Shown piece by piece: positions 13,598 through 20,400 of a stretch of 27,615 nucleotides of DNA. Made by a program: the position numbers and the translations under genes. Source of the stretch: Chitinophagaceae bacterium (GTDB lineage: Bacteria; Bacteroidota; Bacteroidia; Chitinophagales; Chitinophagaceae); NCBI GenBank assembly GCA_016786525.1, contig JAEUVW010000227.1, forward strand, positions 1 through 27,615, written 5' to 3'. Below the pieces are notes generated by a model. The model was not told the origin of the DNA. It ran no database searches and was given only the letters and a program-made list of their open reading frames with translations. Positions within the stretch are counted from its first letter, which is position 1, and each line of letters starts with the position of its first letter.

Positions 13598-14113
13598 ATG
13601 CACCAATACAATTATACCATCAGGAGGGAAGAACCTTCTGATATCGGGTCTATCGACCAAGTCACAAAGGCAGCGTTTGCCTCTGCAGCCTATAGCAGCG
13701 GAACGGAATCGTTCATCATACAAGCCCTGCGCGCAAATGGCAGGCTAAGCATTTCTCTGGTAGCAGAGGAGCAAGGAATATTGATAGGCCATATTGCTCT
13801 ATCGCCTGTACGCATTTCCTCAGGAACTGAAGGCTGGTTTGGGCTGGGGCCTGTATCGGTGATCCCTTCCAAACAGGGATCCGGTGTGGGTTCCGGCCTG
13901 ATCAGAGCTGCTCTTGACGCTTTGAGGGAACTGCATGCCGCAGGCTGCGTGGTGTTGGGTGAGCCTTCCTATTATGGTCGCTTCGGATTCCGGAGCGATG
14001 CCCGTTTGCAGTACCTGCATGCTCCGGCGGAGTATTTCCAGGTACTGTCATTTACAGGAAAGATAGCGGAAGGAACTGTGGAATACGATGACAGTTTCAA
14101 GGCCAGCGCCTGA
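13598..14113 (+). CDS. GNAT N-acetyltransferase, YhbS-like
   Basis: A 171-residue predicted acetyltransferase. The N-terminus IRREEPSDIGSIDQVTKAAF is typical of the YhbS group. The acetyl-CoA site is VSVIPSKQGSGVGSGLIRAA (motif Q-x-x-G-x-G) and is followed by CVVLGEPSYYGRFGF, a hallmark of that subfamily. The substrate is unknown. It is the last backbone gene before the toxin-immunity array, which is encoded on the opposite strand. A hairpin at 14148-14174 may terminate it. Confidence 0.9.
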   Translation: MHQYNYTIRREEPSDIGSIDQVTKAAFASAAYSSGTESFIIQALRANGRLSISLVAEEQGILIGHIALSPVRISSGTEGWFGLGPVSVIPSKQGSGVGSGLIRAALDALRELHAAGCVVLGEPSYYGRFGFRSDARLQYLHAPAEYFQVLSFTGKIAEGTVEYDDSFKASA

Positions 14114-14147
14114 TTTCTATTGAATGGAACGAAAGTTTTAAGATTGC

Positions 14148-14175
14148 AGGGGATGCTCCGATTGGAGCAGCCCTT
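14148..14175 (+). terminator. Probable terminator of the YhbS-like gene
   Basis: The stem TGCTCC/GGAGCA with GATT loop is extended by AGGG/CCCT across a 2x1 internal loop, followed by TTAGTTTTG. The T-run is weak. Confidence 0.45.
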
Positions 14176-14224
14176 AGTTTTGAATTGTTCGTTTAAACCG
14201 GTCCCTATTTTGGGGAGGGTTACA

Positions 14225-14263
14225 TTACACCACGGGCATTTCACATGATCACCAACTCCTTTA
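14225..14263 (-). mobile_element. 39-bp fragment of the IS1-family element
   Basis: These 39 bp are identical to 16692-16730, which encode about residues 9-21 of the nearby IS1 transposase (VKGVGDHVKCPWC). The rest of the element is missing. On the plus-coordinate right side it runs straight into the shared cassette-end repeat (14252-14274) and the end of the DUF6896-like gene, so it marks the outer edge of the toxin-immunity array. Confidence 0.75.
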
Positions 14264-14274
14264 GACCAGCGCCC
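14252..14274 (-). repeat. Cassette-end repeat, copy A
   Basis: A 23-bp element in plus orientation that contains CTTTAGACCAGCGCCC. It is nearly identical to copy C (16885-16907, one mismatch) and partly shared by copy B (15373-15385). It overlaps the stop codon of the immunity gene 14261-14692, supplying its last codons. Confidence 0.75.
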
Positions 14275-14692
14275 CTACAAGAGATAAATTTGCGGTGCTA
14301 TTTCCATTTTTTAATATAACTCCATTAGCAATCAATTCTTGAATTTGTGAATTTAAAATATCAACATCTTCTAACTTTTTGAACTTTTCTCTCTTTTGAG
14401 AATCCATTGAATTTAAAAAATCAAATAACTTCCATGAATCAAAACAATTATAGCAATCATTTATACCCATATCAATATCTACATGCCAATTTGCAAATTC
14501 AAAATAACATCCTTTTCCGTGGATTTCATATTTGATCCCATCTATTTCACCTTGAGCAGGTATAAGCTTTAGAACCCTTCCTCGTAAAATTGATACATCG
14601 CTAGGCAGCATCTCTTTTAATAAATTAATTAAATATTTAGACGTCGAAACGTAATCTAATATAAGCGAATGTGCGTCATTTTTAATATTCAT
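14261..14692 (-). CDS. Orphan immunity protein, DUF6896-like
   Basis: A 143-residue cytoplasmic protein. The central segment YEIHGKGCYFEFANWHVDID, then CFDSWKLFDFL, matches my memory of the DUF6896 family, a group found as immunity candidates in polymorphic toxin loci (HGxGCxFE and FDxWKL patterns). It lies 10 nt downstream of the remnant of an RHS tip (14703-14840), so it is the immunity gene of a displaced cassette. The shared cassette-end repeat has supplied the final residues (VGALV) and the stop. Without an intact toxin next to it, it may still protect against kin carrying that toxin. Confidence 0.65.
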   Translation of the reverse strand: MNIKNDAHSLILDYVSTSKYLINLLKEMLPSDVSILRGRVLKLIPAQGEIDGIKYEIHGKGCYFEFANWHVDIDMGINDCYNCFDSWKLFDFLNSMDSQKREKFKKLEDVDILNSQIQELIANGVILKNGNSTANLSLVGALV

Positions 14693-14702
14693 ATAATTGC
14701 AT

Positions 14703-14840
14703 TTAGGGTGAAGAATTAGTAATTGATGTTGTCTGATTTGCAGAATTTTCTGCGCTTGCAGTTTTGTTTACAATACCATTATCTAATTTTACTCTTGTAA
14801 TGTGCCGAGCCTCTGCAGCCGCGTAGGCCACGCTGTCTCT
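14703..14840 (-). pseudogene. Remnant of an RHS C-terminal toxin tip (cassette 3)
   Basis: This frame of 45 codons has no start and is cut at its 5' end by the IS3-type remnant. It reads RDSVAYAAAEARHITRVKLD, then NGIVNKTASAENSANQ and TTSITNSSP before the stop. The Ser/Thr/Asn-rich tail and the 10-nt gap to the following immunity gene copy the arrangement of the intact RHS tip (17477) and cassette 2 (15798). The toxin fold cannot be told from what is left. Confidence 0.55.
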
Positions 14841-14855
14841 TCATCAGCCTTTTAA

Positions 14856-15128
14856 CCGAGCCAAGGACAGGTGGCGCCGGGCAATAAGTTAATCAAATAT
14901 CGCTTCTTGTATAAACAAACGGTAGCCGATTCTTGTGCACTCGATAAATTACTTGCGGTAGCACAACAAAATTTCAACGCAATGCCCAATGCTCAACTGG
15001 CAGGGTGTACACCCGACGAAGTGATGAAAGGTGCTATACCGGATCGTTGGAAATTCAAGGATCAAATACGAAAAGCAAGAATGGCAGTTAATAGGTCGGT
15101 TGTCTGCGATATGATATGCCGAACTTAA
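14856..15128 (+). pseudogene. C-terminal remnant of an IS3-type transposase/integrase
   Basis: This frame of about 90 codons has the end pattern of an IS3/IS150-like DDE transposase: NKLIKYRFLYKQTVADSCAL, then QNFNAMPNAQLAGCTPDEVM. This matches the family's (E)xxNKxLKYxxLY ... YNxxRPHxxLxGxTPxE. The part with the three catalytic acids is absent; truncation falls just before the expected Glu, near 14875. It sits opposite in strand to the toxin cassettes and appears to have destroyed cassette 3's toxin. Confidence 0.65.
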
Positions 15129-15384
15129 ACGCACAGACAACCGACGTTCTTTGAAATTTTAATGCACCGAAACTTTAAAACCGTGAAGCAGTACTATGTC
15201 CGGACAACAACAAAGAACACGAATATTTTAGCATAGAAGAGGGCTATCAAAAAGTAAGCGTACGCAAATGCGTACGCTTAATCTCGTAATCTTCGTGGAG
15301 TGTTCACCCCATCAGCTCTTTTGATACACTACCTATTCATCCATCAGCTCTTTTGGAACATTACCCACTACCTAGACCAGCGCC
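15129..15384. other. Non-coding IS-scar region with repeats
   Basis: There is no gene here. It contains a 12-bp perfect inverted repeat with a 2-nt loop (15255-15280, core AAGCGTACGCA) and two direct copies of CCATCAGCTCTTTTG (15309-15323 and 15341-15355, 32 bp apart), each followed by a CACTACCT (15327-15334 and 15366-15373). Multiple short direct repeats of this kind are seen at the ends of IS21-type elements, so a lost insertion sequence is a reasonable explanation, unproven. Confidence 0.45.
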
Positions 15385-15385
15385 C
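15373..15385 (-). repeat. Cassette-end repeat, copy B (partial)
   Basis: TAGACCAGCGCCC in plus orientation. Its last base is the first base (plus) of the TAG stop of the immunity gene 15385-15792, the same placement as in copy C. The left part of the 23-bp element has been replaced by the CACTACCT repeat region. Confidence 0.65.
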
Positions 15386-15792
15386 TATTTTTTAATAATA
15401 GACGTATCCCTAACATCTAAATATACAGTATCGTTTTTATAGAAAAGAAGACGGCAGATTTCTTCTTTATAGAAAAGGTTCTTATCCCAATCAAGATCAA
15501 AATTTTCTTTCTTCAAATAAGCATATTTGCAGATAATAATTTCAACTGCTTCCTGCTTATTTTGCCTTATCCGAACAGAGTATAACCTTCCTGGAGGCTC
15601 ATCATTAAACCTCATCTTTTCATAACCTCTTATGGAGTCATCCAGTAGGAACTCATACACAGGCCTACCCATGAATTTTGAATAATAAGACTGTGCTTTT
15701 TTAGTGCTGGAATCTTCTTTAAGGTTCCAAACCTGCCCATAGATATGGCTAAACCCAAAGAAGAATATTGTAAAGAGTATTGCCTTTTTCAT
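15385..15792 (-). CDS. Putative orphan immunity protein, secreted (cassette 2)
   Basis: A 135-residue protein with a signal peptide (MKKAILFTIFFFGFSHIYGQ), so it acts outside the cytoplasm. The mature part has no recognised family and is rich in Lys, Tyr and Asp, with a beta-like end (DTVYLDVRDTSIIKK). It starts 5 nt after the stop of an RHS-tip remnant and ends exactly at the shared cassette-end repeat. This position is why it is called an immunity gene; the sequence alone does not show it. A periplasmic immunity protein suggests that its lost toxin acted in the periplasm. Confidence 0.55.
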   Translation of the reverse strand: MKKAILFTIFFFGFSHIYGQVWNLKEDSSTKKAQSYYSKFMGRPVYEFLLDDSIRGYEKMRFNDEPPGRLYSVRIRQNKQEAVEIIICKYAYLKKENFDLDWDKNLFYKEEICRLLFYKNDTVYLDVRDTSIIKK

Positions 15793-15797
15793 TGTCG

Positions 15798-15932
15798 TTA
15801 GTTTGATGATGAAGATGATGTGGAGTTTGCAGGCAAACCTGTTTGATTGCTGCCGTTTGTCGCAGCCTGTTGAGGCTTTTCGATATTTATCTTTACATAC
15901 CCACCTTTTTTTACAAAGACGCGTGGCGCCAT
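15798..15932 (-). pseudogene. Remnant of an RHS C-terminal toxin tip (cassette 2)
   Basis: This 44-codon frame reads from a chance ATG, MAPRVFVKKGGYVKINIEKP, then QQAATNGSNQTGLPANS and a run of Ser/Thr with final SSN. It has the same Ser/Thr/Asn/Pro-rich tail as the other two tips and the same short gap (5 nt) to the immunity gene. A stop codon in frame lies just upstream (TAG next to 15936), where sequence of another origin begins. Only the toxin's end survives. Confidence 0.55.
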
Positions 15933-16054
15933 TGACTATTTACGGAAAGCCTGTACTTCAAAGAACTAACACAAAATAAGTAATTCAAATTTATTACAAA
16001 ACTAACGGCGCTGAATTTGCCACGAGTCCCCTCTGGGAGACTCCTGGCGGACAC
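15933..16054. other. Junction between IS1 element and cassette 2, nested palindrome
   Basis: An AT-rich spacer and a nested inverted repeat at about 16011-16058: CTGA/TCAG outside, GCC/GGC, and an 8-bp inner stem GAGTCCCC/GGAGACTC (16024-16043, one G-U on the minus-strand RNA) with a 4-nt loop. It directly follows the transposase stop, so it may be the end of the IS element or a transcription stop for it. Confidence 0.4.
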
Positions 16055-16756
16055 TCAGCCCCAAAAGTAAATCCTCAGACAAGCTGACAATAATGCTGCA
16101 CTTTTACTATAACAAATAGTACTTCTGCCCAATCTTTTTAAATCTGTTCGGTTTTTCAGATTTTGTCTTTCTATATGGTTCGTTGCTCGCCTTCTGGTAC
16201 TATGCAAAAATTTTGGAATAAGGGATTTATAATTACCTAAACCATCAGTATATACCTTAATCGGGTTACTCAGCAAAACAAAATCAATTACTGTTTTCAT
16301 CGTCATCTTAGTTCGGTCACCTACAATAAAATCTACAACTCGCTTCGTCTCACGACAAAAAGCATAAGTAATCCATATCTCACCCGTTTCTTTGTTTTGA
16401 ATATAAGTATGTTGCTCATCTATCTCATAAGTCATTCCAAATGTTACGGGAGGCCGCTTTAGATGTTTGGCCATTTTTAAAATCCGGGTAAGTACAGTCT
16501 GTTTACTTACATGGATAAGACGGGAAATGCTACTAATACCACAACTTTCTTTTAAATGATTTATTATTTTGGTATTCGTAGAATTACGATAAGCCTGATT
16601 GGTGTAGTTTATAAGAAATGTTTTACAGCAAAGTTTACATCTGAAGCGTTGTTTTTTTGCTTTGTTTAAACCATATCTAATACTCAAACCCTTACACCAC
16701 GGGCATTTCACATGATCACCAACTCCTTTAACACAATAGGTTTTACTTTGCTTCAT
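16055..16756 (-). mobile_element. IS1-family insertion sequence transposase, single ORF
   Basis: An intact 233-residue IS1-type transposase. A zinc ribbon is visible (C18-x2-C21 ... C40-x2-C43 in CPWC and CKLCC) and an HTH follows near IHVSKQTVLTRILKMAKHL. The catalytic residues are placed at D113 (TYEIDEQHTYI), D171 (IKVYTDGLGNYKSL) and E196 (ATNHIERQNLKNRTDLKRLG), ending RSTICYSKSAALLSACLRIY as in IS1 InsB. It is a single frame, not the two-frame InsA/InsB form of E. coli. It separates the live cassette 1 from cassette 2. Exact IS ends could not be fixed by eye. Confidence 0.92.
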
Positions 16757-16784
16757 CAGAGGGTATTTTTAGGCTTGAAAATAA

Positions 16785-16812
16785 TAAGGGTGGACTGTAT
16801 AGCCCACCCTTA
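16785..16812 (-). terminator. Terminator of the RHS-immunity operon
   Basis: The perfect 9-bp stem TAAGGGTGG/CCACCCTTA has a 10-nt loop. On the minus strand TTATTATTTTC follows. It lies about 95 nt after the stop of the immunity gene 16907-17467. Confidence 0.65.
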
Positions 16813-16884
16813 ATTTAATCATTTTTGGTTTATTCGGATATTTTAATGTTGGTTTACAATTAATTATACTTGCATAAACAGCTA

Positions 16885-16907
16885 CCAACTCCTTTAGACC
16901 AGTGCCC
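16885..16907 (-). repeat. Cassette-end repeat, copy C
   Basis: A 23-bp element in plus orientation that contains CTTTAGACCAGTGCCC and differs from copy A by one base. Its last base is part of the TAG stop of the immunity gene 16907-17467. Beyond the repeat the sequence is unlike copies A and B. Confidence 0.75.
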
Positions 16908-17467
16908 TAAAAGTCTCCTAAATGAAGCATTTTTGACGAATTGATTTGAACTTTATTCAAAGTACACGTAAATAGTACACGTAACACATCATTATTAAAT
17001 GACAAAACAAACACTACTTCATTCTCACGCAATTTTACTTGCTCCAAGATTATTACATTATTGAAATAGTTTTTATCCAATTGTGTAATTACTTTGAATA
17101 CAACGTCCTTTATAATAACCAGATTATCTGAAAGAGTACTTTGTTTGTCATAAATATACAAAGTATCACTCAGAGGGAAAATAGGCAAACTGCTTGCTGA
17201 TAAAATTAATAATTGTTCTTGTAACGCTTTTTTTCTAAATTTTCTAACTGCATCAAATGTCCCACTTCCATAATTAATTTGCTTTGTATTATTGACTATA
17301 TCCTCTTCAAGAGATACTCCATCTTTTAAAAGCTCTTCTTTCTGCTTAAACAAATTCTCTTGTCTTAAAATTTCAAGACACAATTCATTAAACAGTTTTT
17401 CATCTAATTTTTGAGAAAATGCGTCTTTGGTAAAGAGCAGAAAAAACAATAAAATAAACTTTCTCAT
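16907..17467 (-). CDS. Putative secreted immunity protein for the RHS HExxH tip
   Basis: A 186-residue protein with a signal peptide (MRKFILLFFLLFTKDAFSQ), so the mature form is periplasmic or surface-exposed. The first half is helical (EKLFNELCLEILRQENLF, EELLKDGVSLEEDIV), the second half beta-rich (VIILEQVKLRENEVVFVLSF). I recognise no family. It starts 9 nt after the RHS stop on the same strand and ends at the cassette-end repeat, so by position it is the immunity partner of the RHS tip. Export of the immunity protein fits a toxin that attacks envelope proteins. Confidence 0.6.
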   Translation of the reverse strand: MRKFILLFFLLFTKDAFSQKLDEKLFNELCLEILRQENLFKQKEELLKDGVSLEEDIVNNTKQINYGSGTFDAVRKFRKKALQEQLLILSASSLPIFPLSDTLYIYDKQSTLSDNLVIIKDVVFKVITQLDKNYFNNVIILEQVKLRENEVVFVLSFNNDVLRVLFTCTLNKVQINSSKMLHLGDF

Positions 17468-17476
17468 ATTTTTGAA

Positions 17477-20400
17477 TTAAGGTGTGGTAGTTGGTACTGT
17501 TGGTAAAGATTGCCGACCTTCTTCTGTTTTATTTGCCTCTTTTATTACTTCTTCCGTCGTGCCAGGCTGAAATTTTTCTGGACTCATACCTTCTACTGCT
17601 TTTGCTTCCTCTTGTTTAGTCAAAGGTTTGGGTTCTGAAAAAGGCTGATATTTTTCTGTACCCCAAATATACTCCTCTGCTTGATTTCCAACCTCCTTAC
17701 TACTCCTACCGTTAGTATTTGTATTAGGATACACATAATGACCTTCATCATTTTTAATCCCAGGATTAACCAGTTTATTTAATTTGTGCGAAGTTTCGTG
17801 AATTATCGTCATATATAATCTAGTTAAGGCTAATTGCTTTTCTCCATCAGTTCGTTCAGGGGTTGCGAGAATTTTTTCAACATATTTTACATACCTTGAG
17901 TTTAACTCAATAGTTTGATCATCCTTAGAGCTATATCCGGCTGCACTTTTATTTTCACCACCTCTAGGACCCGGCCTATCTGTAAAGACTATTTCAGGAC
18001 CGAATCCCCATTTAGATATTCCCGATATCGTGGAGGTATGAACATTTGGATTAACCTTCATAATGCCATCTTTTATCTTTGTACTGTTTGAAATATCTTT
18101 TTCAATCATAGTTGATAAGTATTTCATTACTAATGGATATTTTTCAAAATAACGAGCCTCATCTGCGGCTGCAACTTTGTATTCACCATTCTTGTCAACA
18201 AAAAACAGGGGGCTATTTCCTGCAAAAGAATAAGGACTTTCTGAAGGAAATCTATTTGTAAGAGGATCTTTTGCCCAACCAATTCTACCTGTCCTCGCAT
18301 CATGATACCTTTCCCCAAAATCATAGTGCGTCCCTCTGCCATAGATCTCATTCACTTTCTCTTGCCCATTAAACCCAAAGCGATACAGATCCCGCGGATT
18401 GTTGACCACTTTGACCGTCCAGCTATCGAAATTGATGTCGATTCGGGTCAGGTCTACGCCGCCCAGGAAGGTACTGTAGCCCATTCCCGGCATGCTGACA
18501 GGCCCGGGACCGCCGGTGCCCATCGCTGTGGCGGAAGTGGTGCGGTCTTCGCCGCTGGCGTTGTACATCAGTCGTAAGGTTACCTCGTGTCCTAAAGGTA
18601 CGAAGTCCATACCGAATTTACCTTCCATGCTGAGGTTCACACTGGCGATCTCGCGGGTATGCAGTTGCTGGTATTCGTCGCGGAAGCTTTCTTCCACACT
18701 GGCGCGCATGGGGTCGCCGAGCAGCATATCTGCATTCAGGTCCAAGCGGGTCTGCAGGCCGGGGTCTACTGCTATGAGCAGTGTGGCCCCTGCGCCGATG
18801 GTGTCTGTGGTGAGCATAAAGGTCTCATCCGGCCCCATGCTCAATGCACTGTGCCCGGCACCGGAGCCGGACAGGGGGTATACGGCCAGGGCTCCTCCCA
18901 CCGGTATGGCCGTAGGCAGGGACAGCACTCTTGTTGTACCGCCCGTGAGAAAAATGATCGGCTGCACAGCCGTATCTGCCGACTGGTAGCGGCCGGGCAT
19001 CAGCTGCCCGAAGGGGTAATAATCGTAGGAGGTGGGTATGGCCGGCGCAAAGACCTTCACGCTGTCGCCCATCACGGGCCCGTTCATGCCCATGGTGATG
19101 AGTCCGCGCTCGTAGCGGTTGTCGCTGACGGTGCTCAGTACATTGCCCAGGTGGTTGGTCACTTCATACTGTTTCTGGCCCAGGGTATGCGCAAAGATGC
19201 GCGCACCGGTATCGAAATGGCCATAGTCCAGGCGTTCGTTGTTGCTGATGACCTCGTTGAGGCGCTGGGAGAACCAGGACCTGCGGAACACCAGCAAACC
19301 GGTATCGCGCACAAAGGTAGCCGAAGGCCCGCTGCCCTCGCGCCACATGCGGTAGCCGTGCAGCTGGTCTTCGAGGTAGTTTTTGATACCGAGGCGGCTG
19401 CTGCCGTAGAGGTGATGCTCGGCCAGGTAAAAGGTCTCGCTGCTGAGCACCTGGTTCTTCTGCAGGTTCAATTTTTCCGTATGCCAGCCGATGTCTACCG
19501 TAGCCGTAGAGGCGCCGCTCAGGGCCGCATGCAGGCGGGTATCGTAGGCATCCAGGCTCATGCCGTCCATACTGGCGATCACCGTGTCGATAAAGGCGCC
19601 GCTGATGGCCGAACTCATCGCAGTGAGGTAGGCTGCGGGATCGCTGTGGTAGTCGGCCAGGTACAGGCCCGCTGTGCCCAGCATACCGCTGAGGCGGTCG
19701 TAGCTTTTGCTCCAGTACAGGCCGAAAAAGTCGCGCAGGAAGTTGCGGTCGGCATAGCGCCCCAGCAGCGTCTGGCTGAGTTGGCTGATGTTCTGGCTGT
19801 AGTACGGATCGGCCCCTACCAGGCCACCCTCCATCATCACCTGTTCGAAGAAAGGAATATAGTCTACCTCGCTGCGTTTTGCGATCATCGCATCGCCGAG
19901 GGCCACGGCCAGCAGGTCTGCATCGGTCTGCTGTGCCGTAATGCTGGCACTGAGCGCGCTGACATCCATCAGGCTGTCTACCGGCAGGCCCAGACGGGTA
20001 TGTACATCGCGCAGCAGGCCGATACCGGCATCGGGGTCCATAGCGCCCCCCAGTTCTACCAGCGCCTGTGTACGCCGGGACACATCCGGGGTGGCCATGA
20101 AGTGGCGCATGATGTAGCGGGCCATATCGTGCTGCTGGTCTACAAAGGCCGACGCAAAGGAGGAGGAGATCACCACCGGGTTGCCCATCTGCGGCGCTAT
20201 CCAGCGCAGGGTATCCACCCAGTCGCTGGCAGAATAGATCAGCAATTCCGTGAGGCGGGGATCTTTGTACAGGTAGTGCATGGCCGGCCGGCGCGGTATG
20301 GAGGCTTCATAGGCCAGCATGCGCGGTGTGAGCGCGGCTTCAAAACTACCGTCGCGGATAAAGTCGTTGCCCAGGGCTTCGGCAATATAGGTGGCGTCGC

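Noticed and set aside
13972..14244. Minus-strand 90-codon frame starting with a CPWC motif
   Set aside because: Only the first few codons are IS1 transposase; the rest is the reverse of the YhbS-like gene. It is an IS fragment, not a gene.
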